NCBI GenBank assembly: GCA_018713115.1
Contig: DVFS01000040.1
Span: 1-48,206 of the forward strand
Length of the DNA: 48,206 nt
Direction of reading: 5' to 3'
DNA from: Candidatus Galligastranaerophilus faecipullorum
GTDB taxonomy: Bacteria; Cyanobacteriota; Vampirovibrionia; Gastranaerophilales; Gastranaerophilaceae
In this document: positions 1 through 8,691 of the stretch, one piece after another
Position numbering within the stretch: position 1 is the first letter of the stretch
Layout: the number at the start of each line of letters is the position of its first letter
Notes under the pieces: generated by a model
The model's database searches: none
Told to the model about the DNA's origin: nothing
The model's input: only the letters and a program-made list of their open reading frames with translations
Made by a program: the position numbers and the translations under genes

Positions 1-566
1 TCATCAATTTTTGGTGCAATTACCACTTTGCCGCTTTTTGCATTTTTTAAAGCCTCGTCAAAATCAAGCCCTTGCTGCATCATTACTCTAAAGTTGTTTT
101 GGACAACAAAACCTGCGCGCGAGGCTTCTTTTATAAGTTTTTCATCGGTAATGCCGAAAGGCTTAACTGCCTGTTTTAAAAATTCATATAATCCGAGATT
201 TTTTTCCGATTTATCAAGGGTTGCTTCAATTATTTCAAAATCGCCCTTGACAACATTTCTTATAAGGTCGGGCAGTCCGCGGATTTTAGAGCAGTTGTAA
301 ATTTTGGGCGCAATCGACTGAATTGAAGGTACAAAAATCTTTTTCACACCTTTGTTTACAAGCTCCACAATATGGCCTACATAAACTTTTACGGGCAGGC
401 AGGTTTCTGTTACCACGAGCGCCGAACCGTCCGAGAGAGTTTTTTTTGTGGTCGGCGAACTTAATATTATATCTATGCCCAGATGGTTAAAAAATCCCCA
501 GTAGTAGGGAAAATAATTATAGTATGAAAGTGCTCTGGGTATGCCTATTTGCTTGTTTTGTGCCAT
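1..566 (-). CDS. DUF2229 / acyl-CoA dehydratase activase-related protein (partial)
   Basis: The gene starts at the ATG at 566 and runs off the left edge, so only about the first 188 codons are present. The N-terminus reads IGIPRALSYYNYFPYYWGFF, followed by a TETCLPVK stretch. This resembles the DUF2229 domain (PF09989), found alone or fused to 2-hydroxyacyl-CoA dehydratase activases, whose conserved cysteines are thought to bind iron-sulphur clusters. The reaction here is unknown; a link to anaerobic CoA-ester metabolism is inferred from the family. A GGAG Shine-Dalgarno lies about 9 bases upstream of the ATG. It diverges from the M16 peptidase gene. The end, and any fused domain, cannot be seen. 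Confidence 0.72.
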   Translation of the reverse strand, partial: MAQNKQIGIPRALSYYNYFPYYWGFFNHLGIDIILSSPTTKKTLSDGSALVVTETCLPVKVYVGHIVELVNKGVKKIFVPSIQSIAPKIYNCSKIRGLPDLIRNVVKGDFEIIEATLDKSEKNLGLYEFLKQAVKPFGITDEKLIKEASRAGFVVQNNFRVMMQQGLDFDEALKNAKSGKVVIAPKID

Positions 567-719
567 TAAATTGCTCCAACTTTTATCATTTATATAATAC
601 TTGAAACAATTTTTTTTTGCACGGCTCTTTGTAACATTAGATTAATTTTCTTCACACTTTGTCACTGGTAATGGCAATAAATTTGTATTATTGTTTTTTA
701 AAAAAACATAGGAATTCTT

Positions 720-3605
720 ATGCAGCCAAATATAAACAGCAACTATGACAGATTTATAGGGAACGGGTATTATAATAATACCGTTATTAACGGGCGTTCG
801 CAAAATGTCAGCGTCAGCTATCCTGCTGCCTCTAATGCCGCAAGTGCGTCTTTGTACCAGACGAGTCCGATTAATCCCGTGCTCGTTAATCCTAAAATTT
901 CGGGCGGCTATACATATCTTGGGGTGCTAAAAACTCCTTTTGGCGAGGATATTTATACCTATATGCTTAAAAGCGGCCAGAGGGTTGCAATTTTACCGAG
1001 AGAAGGTACAACTATTCTGAAAACTTTTGTTGATTCCGGTTCAATGAATGAAAATGACAGAATAAGAGGTATAAGTCACTTCATAGAACACAACCTTTTT
1101 AACGGCAGCGACAAACTTGCACCGGGACAGTTCTTTAAAGAAGTAACCGGAATGGGTGCAAGTACAAACGCGTCAACTGATTATGCTCAAACTGATTACT
1201 ATATTTCTTCGGGTATCATGGGTGCAGATGATTTTAAAAAAGCTGTGCAAATGCATGCTGATATGATTTTACATCCGAAATTTTATCAGCATATGCTTGA
1301 TAAAGAAAAAGGCCCCGTTACATCCGAAATCAGCATGATTAATGACGATGTGACTACAAAAGCCGCAAATGAAGTTGTCCGCAATCTTTTTCAAATAAAG
1401 TCCGATTCCGATAACCTTGTTGCGGGCTCAATTGAAACCGTTAATAACCTGAAAAGAGAAGATGTTATTGATTACTGGTCAAGACACTATACTCCGGATT
1501 CCCTTTATACTGTCGTAGTGGGCGATGTTAATCCTGACAGTGCGATTGAAACAATTGCAAAAGAGTTTAGTCAGCCCGCCCGCGTGCGCGGAAATAATGT
1601 CACAAAAGAAAAGCTTACCCCTATAGAAAAATCAGTAAGAGTGGATTTTAAATCTCCGGTTACAAATTCTACAAGTGTTATTATGGGTTTTGCCGCTCCT
1701 CCTGCAAATAATTTAAAGGATACAATTGCTCTTGAAGCTCTGGATTTTCTTCTGGAGGGCACAAGTACTTCACGTCTTACAAATGCACTTTCATCACTTA
1801 ATTCATACAGTTATTTAAGCATGCAAAAAGTCGGACTCAAAAAGGATGACCCGCAGGCTTTATTTGTTCAGTTAAATACTCCTCCTAATGGTGAACAGGC
1901 TGCAATTGACGCATTTTATGAACAAATCGCAAATCTTGTGCAAAATCCGCCGAGTGCGTATGAAATGCTCAGTATCAAAAATTCTCTTTTAAAAATGCTT
2001 TCCATGAACTTTGAAAGTTCAGAAGCTGTATGCGAAACAATAGGCTCCGGGTATCTGGACGGCAACCTTGCCGATATTTCTCAAATGCGCGATATAATAA
2101 ATTCGCTCACCCCGTCTGATATTGTGACAGCGGCGCAGAAGTATGTTGATTTGAACAAGGTTTCAATGGCTGTTGTTCATCCTCAGAATATCAGTGACGA
2201 AGATATAATGAACAATTATTCAAAAAGCAAATTTGTTGCAAAGCCTCAAAACTCCGCGGCAGCTGCGATAAGTTTCGGCTCAAGGAAAATAGATACAAGC
2301 GATATTGAAGAGTACAGACTGCAAAATAATACCCATCTTGCACTTAATAATTCCGACAAGTCTGATGTCTGCTACCTCAGCTGGAGGCTGAGTGCAATGA
2401 GTGCATTGCCCAAAAATCTCGCCGTACCCTATGTATTAACCGAACTCTTAAATGCCGGTTCCGCTAAAAGAACAAAAGAACAGATGTCGCAGGCAGCAAA
2501 TGCAAAGGCAATAGAGTTTGATTTTGACTCCAACGGTTTTCAAATTCTTGTAAATGCAAACTGTATGTCAAAAGATTTAAACGAAACCATAAATATGCTC
2601 TCTGAAGTTCTTTATAGCCCTAATTTCTCACAGAAAGAGTTTGAAAAAGCAAAGACAAAAATCAAAAATTATTTTGAATCCATTGACAAAGACGGTTCCA
2701 ATAATATGCTGGTACAGTTGTATCCGGGTTATTTCGGCTCGCCCAAGGAGATTTTAAAAGGGCTTGAGAATATGACAATTAACGATGTCATAAAGCATTA
2801 TAACGATATGATTACAAAGTCGTCTTCAAACTTTGTTGCAACCGCTCCTTTTGATAAAAATCCGGGCATGAAACAGGCTGTTATTAACGGCGCTTCTTTT
2901 TCGCCTGTTGTATTTAAAGACTTTACGCCCAAATTTTCAAATGTGTATAAACCTAATGAAAAATCAAAGGTTGTGGTCGATACTGCAGAGTTAAATCAGG
3001 CGCAGATTTATAAAACGTATTCTTTTAAAATGTCCGGTAATATCAAAGACGAAGTCAAATTTGAACTTTTGAACGAAATTTTGGGCGGCTCTCCGGCTTC
3101 AAGGCTTTTTCAGGAGCTTCGCGAAAATCAAAAACTTGCCTACAGAGTGTCTTCGCAGGTTCAATCTTTTGAAGATACGGGGATTTTGACCATGTTTATT
3201 ATGACTACAACCGATGATAAGGCTCAAAATGATATAAAATATGACAATTTGCAAAAATCTCTGGATGGTTTTGATGAACAGATACAAAAGATTTTAAACG
3301 AGCCGGTAAGCGAAGAAGAACTTGAGTCGGCAAAGATGCAGCTTAAACAGAGAATTGCAATACAAACGGAACTGCCCGCGTCGGAAACAGACCTTTTGTC
3401 AACGAATATGACGCTGCCTTACGGCATTAAGAGAATTGATGAGTATGTAAAAGCAATAGACACAATTACCGCCAAAGATATTCAGAAGGCCGCTAAACAC
3501 GTCTTTAAAAATAAACCTACGGTGTCAATCCTTGCAAGTCCCGATACCGTAAATAACCAGAAAACATATATCGAGTCACTCGGTGAAGTTGTCCGGGCTG
3601 CCTAG
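720..3605 (+). CDS. M16 (pitrilysin/insulinase) family zinc metallopeptidase, two-domain
   Basis: A 961-residue protein with the inverted zinc motif HFIEH at residues 120-124 and the third ligand glutamate near residue 203 (TSEIS). A second, non-catalytic M16 half covers roughly residues 550-930, with a SPASRLFQELRENQ segment typical of the C-terminal M16 domain. M16 enzymes close their two halves around peptides and degrade them. Unlike secreted PqqL-type proteases it shows no signal peptide. Instead residues 1-60 are rich in Asn, Ser, Ala and Tyr. An AGGA Shine-Dalgarno precedes the ATG. The gene converges on the AsmA-like gene and shares a CTAG with its stop codon. The family is clear; the substrate and location are not. 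Confidence 0.93.
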   Translation: MQPNINSNYDRFIGNGYYNNTVINGRSQNVSVSYPAASNAASASLYQTSPINPVLVNPKISGGYTYLGVLKTPFGEDIYTYMLKSGQRVAILPREGTTILKTFVDSGSMNENDRIRGISHFIEHNLFNGSDKLAPGQFFKEVTGMGASTNASTDYAQTDYYISSGIMGADDFKKAVQMHADMILHPKFYQHMLDKEKGPVTSEISMINDDVTTKAANEVVRNLFQIKSDSDNLVAGSIETVNNLKREDVIDYWSRHYTPDSLYTVVVGDVNPDSAIETIAKEFSQPARVRGNNVTKEKLTPIEKSVRVDFKSPVTNSTSVIMGFAAPPANNLKDTIALEALDFLLEGTSTSRLTNALSSLNSYSYLSMQKVGLKKDDPQALFVQLNTPPNGEQAAIDAFYEQIANLVQNPPSAYEMLSIKNSLLKMLSMNFESSEAVCETIGSGYLDGNLADISQMRDIINSLTPSDIVTAAQKYVDLNKVSMAVVHPQNISDEDIMNNYSKSKFVAKPQNSAAAAISFGSRKIDTSDIEEYRLQNNTHLALNNSDKSDVCYLSWRLSAMSALPKNLAVPYVLTELLNAGSAKRTKEQMSQAANAKAIEFDFDSNGFQILVNANCMSKDLNETINMLSEVLYSPNFSQKEFEKAKTKIKNYFESIDKDGSNNMLVQLYPGYFGSPKEILKGLENMTINDVIKHYNDMITKSSSNFVATAPFDKNPGMKQAVINGASFSPVVFKDFTPKFSNVYKPNEKSKVVVDTAELNQAQIYKTYSFKMSGNIKDEVKFELLNEILGGSPASRLFQELRENQKLAYRVSSQVQSFEDTGILTMFIMTTTDDKAQNDIKYDNLQKSLDGFDEQIQKILNEPVSEEELESAKMQLKQRIAIQTELPASETDLLSTNMTLPYGIKRIDEYVKAIDTITAKDIQKAAKHVFKNKPTVSILASPDTVNNQKTYIESLGEVVRAA

Positions 3606-6600
3606 TTTGTGCCGGCTGCGGGCGGTGTTTCCTTGTTTGCCCATTTAAAAGACTTGACGGATGTAGTCTTTGCAATAGGGCCGTTTATTAAAACCTGAAA
3701 ATCTTTAGATTCTGTATTATTAGAAACAACACTGAGCGGCGGGATATCGGCAAGGTCTTTTGAATTAATATCCGCAAATAAAGGATTCTGCGGCGCTATT
3801 GCTTTTATTGTATTTAAAATGGCAACACCGGTCTGCGGCAGTTTATTCACAATTTTGTCCAGAGAAAATGTTCCCAGCGGGCCAAGTACATTTACAACTA
3901 CCGATGAAATTCTGCCCAGAATTTTTAGATTACTGTTGCCTGTAAGAAGATTGTACTTGCCTGTTATATAAAGGCTCATATTTGGGCCCGAGGATTCAAG
4001 ACTTGTTATATTTGCCCATCCGTTGGAAAGAGATATCTTGCCTTCGATTTTTTTAAACTCTCCGGTGTTTTTGCTTGTTACCGCAGAAATTGTCTGGTTT
4101 AAATTAAGGTTAAAGAGGCTTTGTGTCAGAAGGTTTCCGGCATGAAGAAAACGTTCAAATCTCGCGGCTTCGCCGTACTGGCCGTTAGATATGTCAAATA
4201 TTACCTGACCGTTCAGAGTGCGCATTTGCTGATCGTACGTATTTCCTCTGAGGCTGAGTTTGACTATGCCGTTCATTGTGCCGCCAAGCAAAATTGAACT
4301 TCCGCCCGCAAAGCAAGAAGCGGCTTTCCGTGCATTTATTGCTTTTCCCGTGCCGTCTATATTAACTTTTGTGGTTGCAATGTTGTAGTCCGCATCTGCG
4401 GTAATTTTCCCGTCGGCAAATACTGCGGTAATATTTGACAATTTTACAAGATTATTATGTATATTAAAATCAAAAGCAATATTTTGTGCGATTATATTAC
4501 CGGATTTCAATTTGGCAATTTTACCGGTGCCGTTTTTTACACTCAGAGGGATGCTTGGCCCGGCTGTTGTCTGAGTGTTGGGCATAGAGGAGATGAGTTT
4601 TAGCAATGCGTCTGTATCAATATATGAGGATGTAAAATTAAGTGAATCAACGGTTATGTTTTTAGAAAAGTTCGAAGATATTTCGGCATTTCCCGAAAAG
4701 TCTGAGCCCGCGGTTTTAATTCCATCTGCTCTTATGCTGATAATTGATTTTTTAAATTCCAGGTATGCATTTGACATAGCGGTTTTAAACTCTTGCCAGT
4801 TAAGGTTTGAGATATTGGCGCTGCCGGTTATCTGCGGGTTTAAAATACCGCCTGAAAGTGCAATGTTTGCATCGGCGTCAAAACTTATTCTGCCAAGGGC
4901 GGGTGCGTATATTGAAAGTTTTTGGCCCGTAAGTATATTTAAGGGCGAAAACTGCGGAGTTTTAGAGTAAATGTTATTTATTTTTCCGTTAACAGAGGCC
5001 ATGTTTGTGCCGTTTGAAGTTAATGCGGCTGAATTTATTACGAGTAAATCCTGCTTAAGATTAATATCTGCGTGAAGCCTGTTTTGTTTTCCGGCTATAT
5101 TTTTTATTTCTGCAATGCTGACGTAGTTTTTAGAGTCAGAAGTCAAATTTGCAAGGATTTTTAAATTTTCAATTCCGCCTGAAAGCGACACGTCAAAAGG
5201 TATTTGACCTGCATATGAAATATATTTTTTATTCTGCGCCGGTACAAAAGCGAGGATGGTACCGGGGGTTATTTTTCCGTCAGCCCTGATATTTATATCG
5301 GGTTTTTCCGTGTAGTTTTTAATATCTCCTGAAATTTTTGCTATGCTGCCGTTAAATAAAAGATTAAACGGCGTGAGGCTTATGTCCTTAGAATCTGCCG
5401 AAATAAGGCATTGTTGTGCACTTATGTTTAAATCGGGATTTTTGGATGATGCTTTAAAATTATGCGCCTCAAGCTGCGCGGCAAAATTTTTCTTATCTTT
5501 TTTGTCAGGTTTTGCATTAAGGACTATTTTATCAAGACTTACCGGCATATTCAGGCTTTTTATAAGCAGTGAAATACTGTTTAGTTCAATGTCTGCCTGC
5601 GGTATGATGTTTTTTAAATCACCCTTAATATCAACAGAGGTAACAACTGTGCCGTTTTTGATATCAAAATCCTTAATATCCTCGGGTTTTATCAGTGAAA
5701 GCCCCTGTGCAAGCTTTAGTATATCAGAAATCTTCAGAGGGTCGGATTTTATTTTGATATCGAGATTTGTTTTTGTATCGATTGTGCCTGATACTTTGAA
5801 CTTTGAACCGTTAAGGCTTGCCCCGGTATCTTTGATTGTAATTTTATTGCCGCCAAAGTCAAGTGTTGAGGCTATTGTATCAAGTACAACAGCGGCTTTG
5901 GGATATTTTATAACTCCTTCTTTTAATTCAAGCAGCCCTGAGGATTTTACGGTTTTAAAGTCGCTTATCAGATTAAAATTGCATTTTAGAACACCAAGTG
6001 CTGTAATCTGATTTAAACCGTTTTTTATTCCAAACATATTAAACACCGACATGGCGAGAGTTTTTATGTTTGAAACATTAAGATATTCAGTTTTTATATT
6101 CAGATTGATTTTTGGCCTTTTGCCGGTTGTTATTGAATTATTTGCCAGGATATATTCATTCTTTGAGATATAAATACGGGATTGTGTTTTAATCGTGTTT
6201 CTTTCAAATTTTGTATTTATATACCCTTCGGGCAGCTGTATTCCGCCTGCCTTAAGGCTGATTTTTTCAATGTTTGCATAGCCTTTTGCGCTAAAATTTT
6301 CACCCGGGTCAGTTATTTTTAAATCAACATCAAGCTTTGATCTTAGTGAAAATTTATCAAGCCCTGCTATAGGGTTGAAATTCAACTTAAAGTTTTCAAA
6401 AGCAGAAGTGTTTTTATCTTGAGACTCTTTAAATTCAGGCAGCTTTGTCTGAAGATTGATATTAAAATCGGTAAAATTCTCGGCGCTGCCGGATTTTTTT
6501 AAGTATCCGCCTGTTTTTATTTTTAGCGGCCCGCTCAAGCCCGCAAGGGAAATCTTCGAATTGTTTGCTTCAAGAATGTATTTTTCGGATATATTTTCAT

Positions 6601-7144
6601 CCTTAAGAGTAAACTTTATAAGCGGTATATCAATATTTATATTTCCGGGCTTTATAGCTGCAGGCGCAGTATTTTGCTGCGTTTTTGTATTTTGTGTTGA
6701 ATTTATGATGTTAGAAATGTGGTTTTCAAGTGTGTATTTTTTATCTTTTGTAAAAGTAAGCGCCAGATTAGCTTCCGAGGCGTATATTTTATCAAGATTC
6801 ACGCGTCCGAAAATAAGCGGCACTAAATTGATTTCAAGCGACGGCGAGATAAGGTTTGTAAAATCTTCGCCGTTTTCGTATTTAAGTGATATCCTATCCG
6901 AACTTAATTTTATGCCTAATTTCCACGTTGTTTTAAATTTCGGATTTATAAGTTCAAATTTAAAACCGCTCATTTCTTCGACAGTTTTATTTATCATGGG
7001 TGTAAACCTGTTTATATCTATCACATTCGGCAGAATAAACAGGAAAGCGGCGTAAACAATCGCAAAAAGCAAAATAAACGTGCCTGACAGCCATTTGACA
7101 TATGTGTAAGCTTTAGGATTGTTTTTGATTTTTTTAAAAATCAT
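3602..7144 (-). CDS. AsmA-like inner-membrane-anchored periplasmic protein (1180 aa)
   Basis: One N-terminal membrane segment (about residues 15-40) is followed by more than 1000 residues of beta-rich sequence dominated by Asn, Lys, Ile, Ser and Gly, as in AsmA/TamB/YhdP proteins. Those proteins form long hydrophobic grooves for phospholipid transfer to the outer membrane. The C-terminal 250 residues match the AsmA_2 pattern (RFLHAGNLL, then KILGRIS, GPLGTF). I chose the ATG at 7144 over a GTG at 7150 because the AGGGAGG Shine-Dalgarno at 7151-7157 would be only one base from the GTG but is well spaced for the ATG. It is the last gene of the tonB-exbB-exbD-exbD operon. The lipid-transfer role is inferred from the family. 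Confidence 0.85.
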   Translation of the reverse strand: MIFKKIKNNPKAYTYVKWLSGTFILLFAIVYAAFLFILPNVIDINRFTPMINKTVEEMSGFKFELINPKFKTTWKLGIKLSSDRISLKYENGEDFTNLISPSLEINLVPLIFGRVNLDKIYASEANLALTFTKDKKYTLENHISNIINSTQNTKTQQNTAPAAIKPGNINIDIPLIKFTLKDENISEKYILEANNSKISLAGLSGPLKIKTGGYLKKSGSAENFTDFNINLQTKLPEFKESQDKNTSAFENFKLNFNPIAGLDKFSLRSKLDVDLKITDPGENFSAKGYANIEKISLKAGGIQLPEGYINTKFERNTIKTQSRIYISKNEYILANNSITTGKRPKINLNIKTEYLNVSNIKTLAMSVFNMFGIKNGLNQITALGVLKCNFNLISDFKTVKSSGLLELKEGVIKYPKAAVVLDTIASTLDFGGNKITIKDTGASLNGSKFKVSGTIDTKTNLDIKIKSDPLKISDILKLAQGLSLIKPEDIKDFDIKNGTVVTSVDIKGDLKNIIPQADIELNSISLLIKSLNMPVSLDKIVLNAKPDKKDKKNFAAQLEAHNFKASSKNPDLNISAQQCLISADSKDISLTPFNLLFNGSIAKISGDIKNYTEKPDINIRADGKITPGTILAFVPAQNKKYISYAGQIPFDVSLSGGIENLKILANLTSDSKNYVSIAEIKNIAGKQNRLHADINLKQDLLVINSAALTSNGTNMASVNGKINNIYSKTPQFSPLNILTGQKLSIYAPALGRISFDADANIALSGGILNPQITGSANISNLNWQEFKTAMSNAYLEFKKSIISIRADGIKTAGSDFSGNAEISSNFSKNITVDSLNFTSSYIDTDALLKLISSMPNTQTTAGPSIPLSVKNGTGKIAKLKSGNIIAQNIAFDFNIHNNLVKLSNITAVFADGKITADADYNIATTKVNIDGTGKAINARKAASCFAGGSSILLGGTMNGIVKLSLRGNTYDQQMRTLNGQVIFDISNGQYGEAARFERFLHAGNLLTQSLFNLNLNQTISAVTSKNTGEFKKIEGKISLSNGWANITSLESSGPNMSLYITGKYNLLTGNSNLKILGRISSVVVNVLGPLGTFSLDKIVNKLPQTGVAILNTIKAIAPQNPLFADINSKDLADIPPLSVVSNNTESKDFQVLINGPIAKTTSVKSFKWANKETPPAAGTN

Positions 7145-7167
7145 TTCCACCCTCCCTATATCAAAAC

Positions 7168-7554
7168 TTAAATTTCAGTAAGTGAAATGCTGTGCATGCC
7201 TGCATTTCTTGCCGTATCCATTAGTTTTACCACGCATCCGTGCTGGCTGTCGCCTTCCGCTTCTATCATAAGTCCGTCAGTAAGTACTGCAGATTTTTCC
7301 TTTATCATATTAAAAAGTTCTGACTCTGCAATTTCTTCGCCGTCAACATAATATTTGTTGTCGGCACTTACCGTGACTGTAAGAATTTTAGAGTCTTTTG
7401 GGGTGTTGTCTGTTTTTTCGACATAATCAGGTATGGCAAGATTTAAACCCTGCTGGTCAAGCATGGGTGCTATAACCATCATAATGATTAAAAGAACAAG
7501 AAAAATATCCGTGAGCGGCGTGATGTTTATTTCGTTAAATGTTTGTCTTCTCAT
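7168..7554 (-). CDS. exbD: ExbD/TolR-type motor protein (first copy)
   Basis: A 128-residue biopolymer transport protein with one N-terminal membrane helix containing the proton-carrying aspartate (D16 in TPLTDIFLVLL), followed by a periplasmic domain. ExbD works with ExbB to use the proton gradient to move TonB. Its ATG overlaps the stop codon of the upstream exbD copy as ATGA, so the two are translationally coupled. The first 25 residues after MRRQT are identical to those of the neighbour, while the periplasmic parts differ. It lies 23 bases ahead of the AsmA-like gene in the same operon. Confidence 0.93.
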   Translation of the reverse strand: MRRQTFNEINITPLTDIFLVLLIIMMVIAPMLDQQGLNLAIPDYVEKTDNTPKDSKILTVTVSADNKYYVDGEEIAESELFNMIKEKSAVLTDGLMIEAEGDSQHGCVVKLMDTARNAGMHSISLTEI

Positions 7555-8006
7555 TGTTCTTCACCGTTTCTTTTTAATTCTCTCTGTTCTTTTTTGCTTA
7601 GGGGCTCGCCGGCCACGACCAATTTTTCAAAACCGGCATTTTGGGCGGAGCGCATAATCTTCATTATGTCGGAACTTTTTGCCTTTTCGTCAGCTTTTAC
7701 AACAACTTCTTTTTTCTCCAGATTGCCAATGAGTGCGGCAAGGTCGGCTTCAAGCGAGTTTTCGTCGGTTCTTTCGCCGTTAAGGAACATCTCGCCCTCT
7801 TTTGTAAGAGATACAGTGGCATTTTTTTCTTCAATGCTGACGCCCGAGTTGATTTCGGGAATGGTGATATTCTTATCAAGAGTTTGAAAACTGGGTGCTA
7901 TAACCATCATTATGATGAGCAGCACAAGAAAAATATCCGTCAGCGGCGTGATATTTATTTCATTAAATACGGGCTTTTTGCCGTCAGCATTAAGTTTTAT
8001 TGCCAT
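7551..8006 (-). CDS. exbD: ExbD/TolR-type motor protein (second copy)
   Basis: A 151-residue ExbD-family protein with the membrane aspartate at D24 (TPLTDIFLVLL) and a periplasmic domain ending in a charged, Lys/Glu-rich tail (KKEQRELKRNGEEQ) that the other copy lacks. A GAGG Shine-Dalgarno precedes the ATG. Two ExbD proteins beside a single ExbB suggest either a mixed pentamer-dimer motor or two motors sharing ExbB; this is inference. It sits directly after exbB and overlaps the next exbD by four bases. Confidence 0.93.
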   Translation of the reverse strand: MAIKLNADGKKPVFNEINITPLTDIFLVLLIIMMVIAPSFQTLDKNITIPEINSGVSIEEKNATVSLTKEGEMFLNGERTDENSLEADLAALIGNLEKKEVVVKADEKAKSSDIMKIMRSAQNAGFEKLVVAGEPLSKKEQRELKRNGEEQ

Positions 8007-8019
8007 ATATTACCTCAAT

Positions 8020-8667
8020 TTACAGAGCGATTGAACCCGATTCGTCTACTTTAACCTCTTCATCGGAATCAATAAAGCTTAAAAATACAAGTTTAATGAG
8101 TTTAAAGTCGCTTTCAAAGCGGGAAACAACCGTTTGGAAGTAGTTGTACAGTACAACTGCAACGATAGCGACGCCAAGACCGAAGGCTGTTGCAATAAGC
8201 GCGGAGGCGATACCCGTTGCAACAGCAGCAGATTGGTTACCCTGTACGGCTAAGTCCTGAAATGTATAGAGTATACGAACAACTGTGCCGAACAAACCCA
8301 GAAACGGAGCAACACCGCCGACAGTCCCGAGAATTGTCAGGCCTTTTTCAAGTTTTCTTGTGGCAAGGCTGGATGAAATATCATATGCTCTTGAAAACCC
8401 CGAGCGCTGTTCCGTGTAGATTCTCAAACCTTCGTCCACCATCTCGCTTATAATGCCGCCTAATTGCACCGAAGCTCTTTGTGCGGCGCCTATGTTATTT
8501 TTAACAAGTGCTTTTTGCAGTGTCTGAATAAATTCGCCTATGTTGCGGTCATTCTTTTTGTAGTAGCAAAACCTATTGATTGCAACTGCAATTGTAAGAA
8601 TTGAGCAAATGAATATGGGCGTTAATACGGGCCAATCCATTTTAATTGATTCTAAAAAAAGTTCCAT
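8020..8667 (-). CDS. exbB: ExbB/TolQ/MotA-family proton channel
   Basis: A 215-residue protein with three membrane helices, at about residues 14-33, 105-127 and 150-177. The second and third carry the conserved glycine-rich ExbB/TolQ signatures (TVGGVAPFLGLFGTVVRI and GIASALIATAFGLGVAIVAV). ExbB pentamers surround an ExbD dimer and form the proton path that powers TonB or TolA. It lies between tonB and the two exbD genes, and a GAGGAT Shine-Dalgarno precedes the ATG. TolQ and ExbB cannot be separated by sequence alone; the adjacent TonB-like protein favours ExbB. Confidence 0.94.
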   Translation of the reverse strand: MELFLESIKMDWPVLTPIFICSILTIAVAINRFCYYKKNDRNIGEFIQTLQKALVKNNIGAAQRASVQLGGIISEMVDEGLRIYTEQRSGFSRAYDISSSLATRKLEKGLTILGTVGGVAPFLGLFGTVVRILYTFQDLAVQGNQSAAVATGIASALIATAFGLGVAIVAVVLYNYFQTVVSRFESDFKLIKLVFLSFIDSDEEVKVDESGSIAL

Positions 8668-8691
8668 AGTTATATCCTCATTTTTCTGATT

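Noticed and set aside
4575-7055. Three long plus-strand open frames opposite the AsmA-like gene (4575-4970, 5343-6011, 6456-7055)
   Set aside because: They are antisense to a coherent 1180-residue protein, have no Shine-Dalgarno and their products are hydrophobic Ser/Phe/Leu sequence typical of reverse frames.
7433-8054. Plus-strand open frames across the exbD genes
   Set aside because: They are antisense to clear ExbD sequences and match no family.
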